A stretch of DNA of 64,000 nucleotides from VRUE01 sp963702175 (GCA_963702175.1 OY969721.1:2108001-2172000), one strand, 5' to 3'; shown: positions 44,766 to 52,734, counted from the first letter of the stretch. The notes: a model not told the origin generated them from the sequence alone. Program-made: numbers and translations.

Positions 44766-44861
44766 GCGCCCGTAGCTCAGTGGTCAACGGGCTTTTAACG
44801 AGGCCCAAAGAGCGTCGGTCTTTCAAGCCGAAGGTCGAGAGTTCGATTCTCTCCGGGCGCA
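44766..44861 (+). tRNA. tRNA with anticodon TTC (Glu-like) and a 23-nt D-loop insertion
   Basis: The acceptor (GCGCCCG/CGGGCGC), D-stem (GCTC/GAGC), anticodon stem (TCGGT/GCCGA, loop CTTTCAA), T-arm (GAGAG-TTCGATT-CTCTC) and discriminator A are all intact. The D-loop is 31 nt instead of 8. Removing AACGGGC-TTTTAACGA-GGCCCAA leaves a textbook 73-nt tRNA. The insert can form its own GGGC/GCCC hairpin and contains CTTTTAA, which resembles a Lys(TTT) anticodon loop. By position the anticodon is TTC. Whether the molecule is functional is unknown. Confidence 0.7.
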
Positions 44862-44865
44862 TTCC
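44815..44865 (+). repeat. attL of element 2 (51-bp direct repeat, tRNA 3' half)
   Basis: Identical to 52847-52897. It runs from the anticodon stem through the 3' end of the tRNA plus 4 bp. Because this copy belongs to the complete tRNA, the element brought in the 3' half here and left the chromosomal 3' half at the other end, the usual polarity for tyrosine integrases. Confidence 0.92.
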
Positions 44866-44980
44866 TCAGCTTTCCGGCTTGCGCCTCCGTTTGCCCAATG
44901 CAGAGCCGAATCCCCGGCTTTCTCTCGAATCGTCGTTCCGCGTCCGACCCCGGCGTTCCAGCCCGTTCCGCAGAGCCGTG

Positions 44981-44998
44981 GTCTCATCCTGGTCTCAT
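44981..44998 (+). promoter_or_regulatory. Tandem arm-type sites, left end of element 2
   Basis: GTCTCAT occurs at 44981-44987 and 44992-44998, 11 bp apart. Related pairs with the same spacing are at 51471 and 52794. No gene is visible between the tRNA and the small gene at 45039. Confidence 0.55.
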
Positions 44999-45038
44999 TT
45001 CTCGGTGCGCCGCAGTGGGCGAATAGGCTCCAGCGGCA

Positions 45039-45248
45039 ATGGCGGACGACGCACGGCAGAAGGCACGCGCAGACGTGCGCCGCGCTCAGGCCAAATTTGC
45101 GGGCGCGCAAGGCAAGCTTGAGGAGACACGTCAGGCCCGCCGGGAAAGCTTCGAGCGGGCGCGGAAGGCCGGGCTGACGCTCCGCGAGATCGGTGAGGCC
45201 GCCGACCTCCATTGGACCCGAGTCGGGAACGTCCTCAGCAAGCAATAG
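45039..45248 (+). CDS. Small coiled-coil plus helix-turn-helix protein
   Basis: 69 aa. The first 40 residues are an Ala/Arg/Glu-rich helix (KARADVRRAQAKFAGAQGKLEETRQARRE). The rest reads as a short sigma-70-like or resolvase-like helix-turn-helix (RARKAGLTLREIGEAADLHWTRVGNVL). It may be a regulator of element 2. Similar small proteins occur in actinobacterial islands, but I cannot name the family. Confidence 0.65.
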   Translation: MADDARQKARADVRRAQAKFAGAQGKLEETRQARRESFERARKAGLTLREIGEAADLHWTRVGNVLSKQ

Positions 45249-45361
45249 CAGCTAGTAGCTACCCCGCTACAAGCTGCTAGCCTGACGGGACTACAAGAAG
45301 CGGCTCCCGGCGGCGCGCTAACGCCAACCGGGAGCCTGACCACAAGGAGGCGTAGCTCCTC

Positions 45362-45703
45362 ATGGCTGAGAAGAACCCTATGGGGGCCGACGATGCCGTC
45401 GCCCTCACGATCCCCGCCAAGCATCGCAAGTTTTTGCGCGATCTCTTCGAGATCGCCCGCGACGGCATTCGAGAAGAGCTGGCCCAGTACCCCAAGCAGC
45501 TTCAAGAGCCGCGCCGCCTGCATCGCGAAGAGGCCGTCTACGAGAAGCTGCTGGAGGCGTTCGACAGCGGCTTCATCGTTCCCGATCGCGACGTGCGCGA
45601 TGTTCTCCGCGACCTGGCCGAGATCTACGACCGGGAGAACGAGTACGAGCGGGTGGTCTCAGAGCACGAGGCGCTTCACGGCCTGCTCGATCAGCTCGGG
45701 TGA
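45362..45703 (+). CDS. Hypothetical helical protein
   Basis: 113 aa, preceded by AAGGAGG. Acidic and almost entirely helical (HRKFLRDLFEIARDGIREELAQYPKQL, LHREEAVYEKLLEAF, VVSEHEALHGLLDQLG). The stop codon overlaps the start of the following XRE gene (TGATG), so the two are coupled. No known family recognised; a partner or antitoxin role beside the regulator is possible but unproven. Confidence 0.65.
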   Translation: MAEKNPMGADDAVALTIPAKHRKFLRDLFEIARDGIREELAQYPKQLQEPRRLHREEAVYEKLLEAFDSGFIVPDRDVRDVLRDLAEIYDRENEYERVVSEHEALHGLLDQLG

Positions 45704-45960
45704 TGGTTGTCGCGGACCAGTTCGGCGCGAACCTCGCCTACTGCCGCAGGCGAGCGAAGCTTTCCCAGGAAGAGCTGCGGTGCGCGCTTCGCTGCACCGC
45801 ACTGCGGTCGGTCAGCTAGAGCGCGGCGGACGGGTCTGCCGCGTGGACACGCTGGTCAAGCTCGCGGGCTCGCTGGGCATTCCGCCCGGCGAGCTGCTCG
45901 ATGGGATGGATTGGGAACCCGGCGGCGCGCCTCGGGCAATTCGCGGGCGATGGCTAGGGC
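45703..45960 (+). pseudogene. XRE-family regulator broken by a frameshift
   Basis: ATG 45703 opens FGANLAYCRRRAKLSQEELRC, the first half of an XRE helix-turn-helix, and then runs into TAG at 45817-45819. The second half (ASLHRTAVGQLERGGRVCRVDTLVKLAGSLGIPPGELLDGM) continues in another frame. The switch falls near 45780-45790 (CGGTGCGCGCTTCGC). A single-base indel explains it; a programmed frameshift is less likely. The 3' end given is where XRE-like sequence fades. Confidence 0.7.
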
Positions 45961-46310
45961 TGATGGCTAAAGCCAATGCCAACAAAGCTCAAAGCCAAGA
46001 CCAACAGGCCATCCCTCAGGCAGCCCTAGGCCACCACGAAGAAACGAGAGCCCAAGGACAGAAGACCAAGAGACAGAGGTGCTCTGGAGGTCCTCAGAAG
46101 CCCTCCCCGCAACCCCAACCTCAACAGCACGACACACTACGGACCCCCCGGTTCCGTGCCTGGGCCGCGCCTTCTGGCCGGCAGGTCGTCGCGCTCGAAG
46201 CGGGCCGTTCCCCGGCATCCGGGCGGCCGATCTTGGCACGGCTTCGCCGTGCGACGGCCGCCTGTATGGACGCCGGGGGAAGCGCAGCCGAAGGTCACGA
46301 GGTCGGGCCG
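45961..46310. other. 350-bp low-complexity stretch without a supported gene
   Basis: Between the broken XRE gene and the excisionase, one frame stays open, but its product is low-complexity (AKANANKAQSQDQQ, then GGPQKPSPQPQPQQH). Codon use is unlike that of the neighbours, with runs of C and A. I see no RNA signal or repeat. It is probably decayed or linker DNA between the two modules. Confidence 0.5.
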
Positions 46311-46535
46311 ATGCAAAAGCCGGCCTCTCTGGACAACAGGGGCATGGAGAGGAAACCCGCCAGCGCCTTCTTCACCGAGCGCAGCCTTGCCGCCTACCTC
46401 GCCGTCTCCGACCGCACCATCCGCAACTGGATCAGCCGCGGTGAGCTGCCCTCCTACAAGCTCGGATCGGCGAGGCGAATCGATCCCGCCGACGTCGATC
46501 GCTTTCTTGCGCAGCGAAGGGATGAGGCCGCATGA
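46311..46535 (+). CDS. Excisionase-like MerR/HTH_17 DNA-binding protein
   Basis: 74 aa from ATG 46311 (ATG 46344 is an alternative). The last 55 residues are a winged HTH_17 domain: FFTERSLAAYLAVSDRTIRNWISRGELPSYKLGSARRIDPADVDRFL. Such proteins bend att DNA and steer recombination to excision, or regulate the integrase gene. It ends inside the start of the integrase gene (ATGA overlap). Confidence 0.8.
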   Translation: MQKPASLDNRGMERKPASAFFTERSLAAYLAVSDRTIRNWISRGELPSYKLGSARRIDPADVDRFLAQRRDEAA

Positions 46536-47627
46536 GACGCCGTGAGGCTCCGGTCAAGCGTCGCAACCCCTCGGGCGAGGTCGTATGGGTTGCGAGGTAC
46601 ACCGGCCGCGACGGCAAGCGCTACATCGCCAAGCCGGCCTGGAACGGTCGGAAGGGCACCTTCACGCTAAAGCGCGAAGCACAGCGGGCGATTGACGAGG
46701 CCTACGGACTCTCAGACCGGCCCGACACGCTGGGCGAGTACTTCGCCACCTGGACGACTCGCCACCCCCGCTCGGAACGGACCAACGCCACCAACGAACA
46801 CCGCATCGGCCGCGTCCTCGAGGTCGAGATCGAGGGGCATCCCGCTGAAGCAGTGGCCGCTGCGCGAGCTGCGCCGCCGCCACGCCCTCGCCCTGGTCGA
46901 CCACATGCTCAGGGTCCAAGGCAGGGCGACCACCGGAGTCGTCGGCATCCTGCGCTCGCTATCGGCGATGGCCGAGGACGCGATCACCGACGAAGTGGCA
47001 GACCTCAACCCGTTCACGGGAGTCCGAGTCAGAGCCAACGACCCGAGAGCCAAGAAGCAACGCCGCCCGGTCCGCGTCTTCAGCTTCGATGAGATGCACC
47101 GCTTCGCCAAAGCCGCCGGGCGCTACGAGGCAATGGTCCGCGTCTTCACCGACACCGGCATGAGGCTGGGGGAGGTGCTGCCGCTGCGCCGTGAGGACTT
47201 CGACGGCGAGACGCTAAAGGTCCGCCGCACCGCCCACGAGGGAACGATTCTCGCTGGCACCAAGACCGATTACGGCGAGCACGACGCCGGAAGGGTCGTG
47301 CCCGTCCCAGCGACCCTCGCCTGGATGATCGAAGCCCAGATTCAACTCAACGGCTCCGACCGCGAACTGCTCTTCCCGACGCCAAGCGCCCGCCTCTGGC
47401 GCCAGCGCAACTTCTACCGCGACGTCTGGAAGCCAGCCCAGGAAGCCTCAGGTCTTGACATCCGCCCCCACGAGTGCCGCCACGGCTATGTCACCCACCT
47501 CCGCGTCGACGGCATCAACGACGCCGACCTAGCCGAGATAGCCGGCCACCGAGTCGAGACGATGTTGGCGCGGTACACGCATGCAGTGGGCCAGAGCTTC
47601 CACGCTGTTCGTAGTGTCATCGGCTAA
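46532..47627 (+). pseudogene. Tyrosine integrase of element 2, interrupted by one frameshift
   Basis: Frame 1 from ATG 46532 gives the arm/core-binding part (RRNPSGEVVWVARYTGRDGKRYIAK, DTLGEYFATWTTRHPR). At the G-run 46834-46837 the coding sense moves to another frame and continues as EGIPLKQWPLRELRRRHALAL and the catalytic domain: Arg in TGMRLGEVLPLRRED, HECRHGYVTHL, GHRVETMLARYTHA with the nucleophile Tyr. One extra G accounts for it, so a sequencing error is possible. If real, element 2 is locked unless helped in trans. Confidence 0.8.
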
Positions 47628-47792
47628 CAAGCAGGCAGCACAGACTCTGATCCTCGGCGACAGCTGATATGTCGCCCGACAATCGATGGCGACCGACGCG
47701 GGCGATATCTTTCACAGTACTCCAACGGTCGCCTCCACATCGGAAAGCGTCTAGAACTCCGCTGCAATTCAAGGAGAAAGAGGCGTCCGCGC

Positions 47793-49223
47793 GTGCTGAA
47801 CACGTCTAACTGGACAGAAAAAGAGCTGGATGTTCTCAAAGAGCTCCATCTAGATCCCCGGAACGTTCGCCTAGAAAGCGACCCCAAAGTCGAAGCTGAC
47901 ATTCTGGAGGATCTCTTTGTAAACGAGGGCGCACTCAGCCTCGTTGAGGCAATCTGCACGGTGGGGTTCCTCACCCATGATGTCCCAGTAGCAATCAAGC
48001 GCGGGAAAAAGTACGTCATGGTGGAGGGGAACCGCCGACTCGCGGCCTTGAAGGCAATTCAGAACCCGCACTTGGTGCCGACCCATCGTGCCCAGGTCGC
48101 AAATCTAGTTAAGCGTCTGGATGATCGATCCTCCCTCTCGCGGATCCAAGTAATGGTCGCACCCAATCAGACGGAGGCTGATCAGTTCGTAGCTGCGATC
48201 CATACCGGAAATCCCCGAAAACCATGGAGTCCTGCTAGGCAGGCAGCTTTCTTCCAAGCGCAGATTGACAGTGGGAGAAAACTAAAAACCCTATTGAGTC
48301 GCTATCCGACCATCGACGTCAGGAAATTTGTATTTCGCGCACAAATGCTTAATGTGTTTAGGGGTGCAAAATTCAAAGACCCCGCTCTAAGCGACTATTT
48401 GGCAACCAAGGAGTGGACCCGAGGACTTTCGGTTCTCGCGCGTATCTACGAGTCTCGTAACTTTCTGGACCTGACTGGATTCAAGATGGACGAGAACGGA
48501 AAACTGACCAGGAAGATCTCAAGGGCATACTTTGATGAGATGGCGTCCATCATCGTGAGCGGCATGCAGGCTGGAGACCTCAATACTCGTAGTCTGAATT
48601 CCATCCACAGCCCGCGGTTCGGACGCCTAATGGAAGAACTGCGAGCAGTGTTGGAGCCCGAGTCTTCCTCGACCTCAACGAAAAAACCCAAGGGCGCGTC
48701 TGGGAAAAGTAAGAAAGGCGCTGACAAGCCCACTAATGGCAAGGGATCAGGGACCGGAGGGAAACCGCGTCCGGGCCGCAAGAGGCACTACCTAGACCTA
48801 AGTCAAATCATCCTTCCAGAGAGCTATCCGGTTGCGACAAAACTGTGCGTCGAAGAGCTGTCAGCGGTAGACGTTCAGAAATTCCCCAACGCAGCCTTTC
48901 TCTTGATGAGAGCGGTACTAGAGAAGACGATCAAGTCGTTTGCCGAAGCTAAAGGTGAGGACATTAAGGGTACTGCGAATGATAAAGGTCGGGTTCAGCT
49001 TGGGCACGCTTTGAAGTGGATGCTCAAGTACGCACAAAGCAACGGACCCAAAAGTGTCATTCAGCCAATTGAACGTGTGCGCAGTGGCAAGCTAGTCTAC
49101 ATGAGCAGTAGCGATTCCCTGAATGCTGTAAATCACAACCATGAATTCAGTGTTGATCCTGACGAGACACTGAGTATGTGGGATGCGATTGATCCCCTTA
49201 TGAGATTTGCGATCAAACCATGA
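47793..49223 (+). CDS. ParB/Srx-domain protein with unassigned C-terminal domain
   Basis: 476 aa from GTG 47793. Residues ~20-110 are a ParB N-terminal-like domain (LDPRNVRLE, then VEAICTVGFLTHDVPVAIKRGKKYVMVEGNRRLAAL, where the EGNRR box matches the ParB GERR box). A ~45-residue Ser/Lys/Gly linker (~292-335) leads to a C-terminal helical domain (PNAAFLLMRAVLEKTIKSFAEAKG, NAVNHNHEFSVD), which has the look of a HEPN- or DUF4145-like fold. Codon use is visibly A+T-richer than the surroundings. It overlaps the methylase gene by 4 bp. Confidence 0.72.
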   Translation: MLNTSNWTEKELDVLKELHLDPRNVRLESDPKVEADILEDLFVNEGALSLVEAICTVGFLTHDVPVAIKRGKKYVMVEGNRRLAALKAIQNPHLVPTHRAQVANLVKRLDDRSSLSRIQVMVAPNQTEADQFVAAIHTGNPRKPWSPARQAAFFQAQIDSGRKLKTLLSRYPTIDVRKFVFRAQMLNVFRGAKFKDPALSDYLATKEWTRGLSVLARIYESRNFLDLTGFKMDENGKLTRKISRAYFDEMASIIVSGMQAGDLNTRSLNSIHSPRFGRLMEELRAVLEPESSSTSTKKPKGASGKSKKGADKPTNGKGSGTGGKPRPGRKRHYLDLSQIILPESYPVATKLCVEELSAVDVQKFPNAAFLLMRAVLEKTIKSFAEAKGEDIKGTANDKGRVQLGHALKWMLKYAQSNGPKSVIQPIERVRSGKLVYMSSSDSLNAVNHNHEFSVDPDETLSMWDAIDPLMRFAIKP

Positions 49224-50113
49224 CGGGAAAGAGCATGAGTCAGCCCACCAATCTGCGCCCCATGGCTTCGCCGTTGCGATATCCGGGGGGAAAGGGATCT
49301 CTGTATTCTCGTCTACGCGCACTGATCAGGGAGAGCGAACTTGCCGGCTGTACTTACGTTGAGCCTTACGCCGGTGGAGCTGGAGCGGGACTAGCGCTGC
49401 TTATCACCGGGCAAGTGGAGCGCGTCGTGATTAACGATCTTGATCCCGCGATCTACGCCTTTTGGGCAACGCTTGTCGCTGACCCGGAACACTTCATGGA
49501 AAGGATCCGAGGGGCGAAGCTGTCGATTGCCGAATGGAGGCGACAACGACAGATCTATCAAGAGTGTGACCAGAAAAACATTGACGCGCTTGGCTTCGCA
49601 ACCTTCTATTTGAATAGAACCAATCGCTCGGGTGTTCTAAATGGAGGCCCCATTGGGGGACTCGATCAGACAGGGCCCTACAAGATCGATGCGCGCTTTA
49701 ACCGTACTGAGCTGGCCGAGAGGGTTCGTGTGCTCGGACTATATGCGGATAAGATGATTGTAAAATCTTGCGATGGCGCTAGGATTATAAGGAAGTATGG
49801 TAAAGCAGCGGATACCTTTATCTATGCCGATCCGCCGTACTTTGAGAAGGCTGGGTCTCTATATCTGAATGCGTTCAGTGAAAAAGATCATGAACAGCTC
49901 GCGGAGGTCCTGAATGGGCATGCTGGTGGTTCATGGCTACTCACCTACGACAACGTCTCAAAAGTGCATGAGCTCTATGCTGAGAGGCGACGGCGGAAGT
50001 TTTTTCTCCACTACTCTGCCCACCGAGTGAAGAAGGCGACGGAGATAGCTGTGCTATCTGACGGAATCGCAGACGTGCCTGATGGATGGGCCACGGTAAC
50101 CGCCCCCGCGTGA
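49220..50113 (+). CDS. D12-class (Dam-type) adenine-N6 DNA methyltransferase
   Basis: 297 aa. The motifs of the Dam family are in order: PLRYPGGKGSLY (residues 18-29), VEPYAGGAGAGLAL (motif I, SAM binding), and ADPPYFEK (motif IV DPPY, residues 204-207). It methylates adenine in a short, probably palindromic, site. No restriction nuclease is adjacent; instead it is translationally coupled to the ParB-domain protein. It shares the lower G+C of that gene, so both were acquired together. Confidence 0.92.
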   Translation: MTGKSMSQPTNLRPMASPLRYPGGKGSLYSRLRALIRESELAGCTYVEPYAGGAGAGLALLITGQVERVVINDLDPAIYAFWATLVADPEHFMERIRGAKLSIAEWRRQRQIYQECDQKNIDALGFATFYLNRTNRSGVLNGGPIGGLDQTGPYKIDARFNRTELAERVRVLGLYADKMIVKSCDGARIIRKYGKAADTFIYADPPYFEKAGSLYLNAFSEKDHEQLAEVLNGHAGGSWLLTYDNVSKVHELYAERRRRKFFLHYSAHRVKKATEIAVLSDGIADVPDGWATVTAPA

Positions 50114-50129
50114 CAAGGCGAGCCCAGGC

Positions 50130-50360
50130 CTAAGGCACGCCCCGCCTTGGGTGCTCAGCCACCAGTTGGGGACTGGCTTCCCCCAGGGTGACCGCTGTCG
50201 CGCCTCTGGAAGCTTGGTCATCTTCGGGCTCGGCCGCAGCCTCCTTATCCACTCGCCGACGCCCCCGCTTGGCTGCTTGCTTCGCCTCAGTTCGAGTCAT
50301 CCAGGCCCCACCGCCGCTCTTCGCGCCGGCGTGCTCGGTCTTGATTCGCTCGTAAGCCAT
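50130..50360 (-). CDS. Small basic hypothetical protein (MAYERIKTEHAG type)
   Basis: 76 aa from ATG 50360. The N-terminus AYERIKTEHAGAKSGGGAWMTRTEAKQAAKRGRRR is a pattern I have seen repeatedly in short actinobacterial proteins of unknown role, often near islands. The C-terminal half is acidic and variable. It is convergent with the methylase gene (16 bp apart) and divergent from the MNT/HEPN pair. Confidence 0.7.
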   Translation of the reverse strand: MAYERIKTEHAGAKSGGGAWMTRTEAKQAAKRGRRRVDKEAAAEPEDDQASRGATAVTLGEASPQLVAEHPRRGVP

Positions 50361-50463
50361 GAATGCATGATACGAATTGTCTGCATCAGGCTCAGGGTTG
50401 CCGACTCTGCCTTCCATGCCACGACCACCGCTCGATCCTTGGCTACGACTACGATTTCCAGTT

Positions 50464-50781
50464 ATGCGAACGGTTGACGAGAGCTTGATCGCGGAGGCGG
50501 GCCGTCGCTTGGCCGCTGCTGCACCCGATTCAAAGGTCATCTTGTTCGGCTCGCACGCGCGGGGTGAGGCTAGTCCGCACAGCGATATCGACTTCCTTGT
50601 CGTCGAGCCCGAGGTTGCCAACGAGGCTGAAGAGTCGGTGCGCCTCCATCGAACCCTGCGCGACCTCCGGGTGCCGGCGGATGTGATCGTCGTCAGTCGC
50701 GACTACGCGGATCGTTGGCGCGAGGTGCGCGGCGGTGTGGTCTATGCGGCACTCTCGCAGGGTCGGGTTCTCGCTGGATGA
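50464..50781 (+). CDS. MNT-type minimal nucleotidyltransferase antitoxin (pair 1)
   Basis: 105 aa from ATG 50464. It carries the MNT motif GSX10DXD (GSHARGEASPHSDID) and the third acidic strand PADVIVV. In MNT/HEPN modules this protein modifies the HEPN partner with AMP and silences it. The stop codon overlaps the HEPN start (ATGA). Confidence 0.85.
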   Translation: MRTVDESLIAEAGRRLAAAAPDSKVILFGSHARGEASPHSDIDFLVVEPEVANEAEESVRLHRTLRDLRVPADVIVVSRDYADRWREVRGGVVYAALSQGRVLAG

Positions 50782-51170
50782 GCGCCGAGCCGGACCTGCC
50801 GGGAGATCTCCTTGCGCTCGCGCGCGAGGATCTTGTTTCAGCCGAAGCCCTGCACGCGGCGGAGCGGGTCTCCGATTCGCCGGTGGGATTCCATGCTCAG
50901 CAGGCGGTGGAGAAGGCGCTGAAGGCGACCATCGCAAGTCGCGGCCAGGAATTTCCCTTCACTCACGACCTAGGGGTCCTTATGCAGCTTTGTGAGGACG
51001 CAGGTCTCGAACTCCCCACTGCCCTCTCCGACGCGGATCGCCTTACTCCATATGCGGCAGCCCTTCGCTATGGCCTCGGTGATCCAGGTGCAGTTGCTCC
51101 ACAAGATGCTCTGCGGTGGGCCTCGCTTGCCATCGAATGGGCGGATGCCGAGATTCATCGGCCTGAATGA
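50778..51170 (+). CDS. HEPN-domain protein (pair 1)
   Basis: 130 aa from ATG 50778. The HEPN pattern is visible: LALAREDLVSAEALHAAERVSDSPVGFHAQQAVEKALKA, the typical start of PF05168-type proteins, then FTHDLGVLMQLC. The ribonuclease motif RX4-6H is not evident near the C-terminus (RYGLGDPG), so it may be a substrate-binding rather than RNase-type HEPN. Coupled to the MNT gene. Confidence 0.8.
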   Translation: MSAEPDLPGDLLALAREDLVSAEALHAAERVSDSPVGFHAQQAVEKALKATIASRGQEFPFTHDLGVLMQLCEDAGLELPTALSDADRLTPYAAALRYGLGDPGAVAPQDALRWASLAIEWADAEIHRPE

Positions 51171-51187
51171 TTGGAGGATGGAAGGTC

Positions 51188-51412
51188 ATGAGCACCGACA
51201 GTCGCTCTCCTGCCGCCAAGGTGATGGACGAAGCAATCAACCTCGCAATCGAGGGTCGCTCGCCTTATCCGGAGCGCGCCGCGTTCATCGACGCCGACAG
51301 GCCCTCGGCCGGCCACGACATCGAGCGCGCCGCAGACGAAGGTCTCTCGGTCGTCCTCGTCTCAGCCGACGGCAGCACCCGGGTCCTCAAACCAGAACTC
51401 GCGACGCACTGA
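51188..51412 (+). CDS. Small hypothetical protein
   Basis: 74 aa from ATG 51188 (GGAAGG upstream). A helix with AKVMDEAINLAIEG and a mixed C-terminal part (EGLSVVLVSADGSTRVLKPE) suggest a compact alpha/beta protein. It follows the HEPN gene by 17 bp and may belong to the same operon. No family recognised. Confidence 0.55.
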   Translation: MSTDSRSPAAKVMDEAINLAIEGRSPYPERAAFIDADRPSAGHDIERAADEGLSVVLVSADGSTRVLKPELATH

Positions 51413-51470
51413 CTGGCTGCCGGGCGGATCCCGCCGCTTGACCTTCGGTCGAAACGACCGAAACTGTCAA

Positions 51471-51539
51471 GTCGCATCCCGGTCGCATAGTTCTCACGGG
51501 CTGCTCTAGCCTGCGAAGGAGCCCCGTCCTTTCAATCCG
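51471..51539 (+). repeat. Relic att site: arm-type pair plus decayed core
   Basis: GTCGCAT at 51471-51477 and 51482-51488 (11-bp spacing) matches the arm-type pairs of element 2. Exactly 42 bp after the second copy comes CCGTCCTTTCAATCCG (51524-51539), which matches the attR core start TCGGTCTTTCAAGCCG at 12 of 16 positions. In the attR of element 2 the same distance is also 42 bp (52805 to 52847). This looks like an older right end inside the present element. Confidence 0.45.
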
Positions 51540-51657
51540 CCCCTCAGGGGTTGCGGCCGGTCCCCCGTAGGTCTGCGCCATCTCAGCAGCCGTGGGCTGG
51601 GTAGACGGATCGACGGCAAGCTGGACTCGATCCGATGGATCGGGGACGATGTAGTCC

Positions 51658-52128
51658 ATGACCGTCGTCGACGAGAAGTCACGGATTGCGCCGCTCGATA
51701 AGGCTGCGCTGGAGCGCCTCGGTAGGGCTTTGGATCGAGAGGGCGTGGTCGCTGGGTCATTGATCGGTTCGCAGGCGCGGGGGAATCCGAGCCCGTTGTC
51801 AGATGTCGACATTGCGGTCTGGCACGATCCGGAGCTGGATTCTCGTGGTCGTTTCGACCTTCAGCTGAGAATTTCCAGCGAGGCGGGGCGAGTCCTAGGC
51901 ACCGATGAGATCGATGTCGTCTTCCTCAATGATGCACCGCCGCTGATGCGGCAACGTGCCATCCGCGATGGCAAGCGCCTAGTCGAGCGCGACCGTGATG
52001 AACGGGTGCGCCTGGAGATGAGAGCGATTCTCGACTACCTCGACACGGCGCCATTGCGTGCTGAGTTGGGGCGGGGAATGCGACGACGAATGGAAGAAGG
52101 ACGCTTTGGTCGACGTCGATCGGGTTGA
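51658..52128 (+). CDS. MntA-like nucleotidyltransferase antitoxin (pair 2)
   Basis: 156 aa. The GSX10DXD motif is complete (GSQARGNPSPLSDVD), with TDEIDVVFL as the third acidic strand. A helical C-terminal extension (RDERVRLEMRAILDYLDTAPL) is typical of the MntA group that pairs with HepT (DUF86). The 3' end overlaps the partner gene by 23 bp. Confidence 0.88.
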   Translation: MTVVDEKSRIAPLDKAALERLGRALDREGVVAGSLIGSQARGNPSPLSDVDIAVWHDPELDSRGRFDLQLRISSEAGRVLGTDEIDVVFLNDAPPLMRQRAIRDGKRLVERDRDERVRLEMRAILDYLDTAPLRAELGRGMRRRMEEGRFGRRRSG

Positions 52129-52525
52129 AGCCCGCTTGCAGCGCCTCGAGCAGCTAATCGAGCGCCTGGACGAGGTACGGCAAGCCGGGGAGGGCGCATA
52201 TCTCGACGATGCCCAAGCGCGAGCGGCAGCCGAACGCTGGCTGCAGTTGGCGATTCAAATCTGTATCGACCTCGGCACGCAGCTCGTCAGTGAGCAGTCG
52301 GCGCGGCCGCCCTCTGATTACGCGGAGGTTTTCGAGATCCTCGGGGAGAAGGGTGTTCTCTCCAAGGATCTGGCGCTCCGTATGGGCAACGCCGCGAGGC
52401 AGCGCAATCTCATCGTCCATCTCTACATGGAGATCGACGACCGCGCTGTATTCGCTTCGCTGTCCTATCTCGATGACTTGCGCGAGTTCGCCACCGCCGT
52501 GGAGCGATTGGCCAGCTCCCACTAG
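52106..52525 (+). CDS. HepT-like HEPN ribonuclease toxin (pair 2)
   Basis: 139 aa from TTG 52106 (AGAAGGA upstream; GTG 52109 also possible). It is a DUF86 protein with the complete RX4HXY motif (RNLIVHLY), whose Arg and His form the RNase site and whose Tyr is the residue AMPylated by MntA. It should therefore be a competent toxin, unlike the HEPN of pair 1. Confidence 0.88.
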   Translation: MVDVDRVEARLQRLEQLIERLDEVRQAGEGAYLDDAQARAAAERWLQLAIQICIDLGTQLVSEQSARPPSDYAEVFEILGEKGVLSKDLALRMGNAARQRNLIVHLYMEIDDRAVFASLSYLDDLREFATAVERLASSH

Positions 52526-52545
52526 GACGCCGCCGGCGCGCCCTT

Positions 52546-52734
52546 CTAGCCGCTACGCGATTGATGGAGGCGTTGGCGTAGGTAGAGGGCAAGGCAGGCG
52601 AGAACCGCCGCTCCCCAGAGAATCGCGGCCCAGAGACCAACCGCACCTGCCAGAAACCCTGCGAGAACTGTGGCGATCAAGATCGCCGTGTAAGCCCCGA
52701 ATAGAAGAACGGCTCGGCGGAGAAGTCTGAGCAC
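52546..52734 (-). CDS. Small two-helix membrane protein
   Basis: 62 aa from GTG 52734; a longer frame to 52809 is less convincing. Two membrane helices (VLLFGAYTAILIATVLAGFLAG and LWAAILWGAAVLACLALYL) with a basic C-terminal tail (RQRLHQSRSG). It is convergent with the hepT-like gene and is the last gene before attR. Unknown function. Confidence 0.5.
   Translation of the reverse strand: MLRLLRRAVLLFGAYTAILIATVLAGFLAGAVGLWAAILWGAAVLACLALYLRQRLHQSRSG

Noticed and set aside
50130..50621. 163-aa minus frame across the MNT gene
   Set aside because: Only the last 76 codons (from ATG 50360) look like protein; the upstream part is antisense to the MNT motif.
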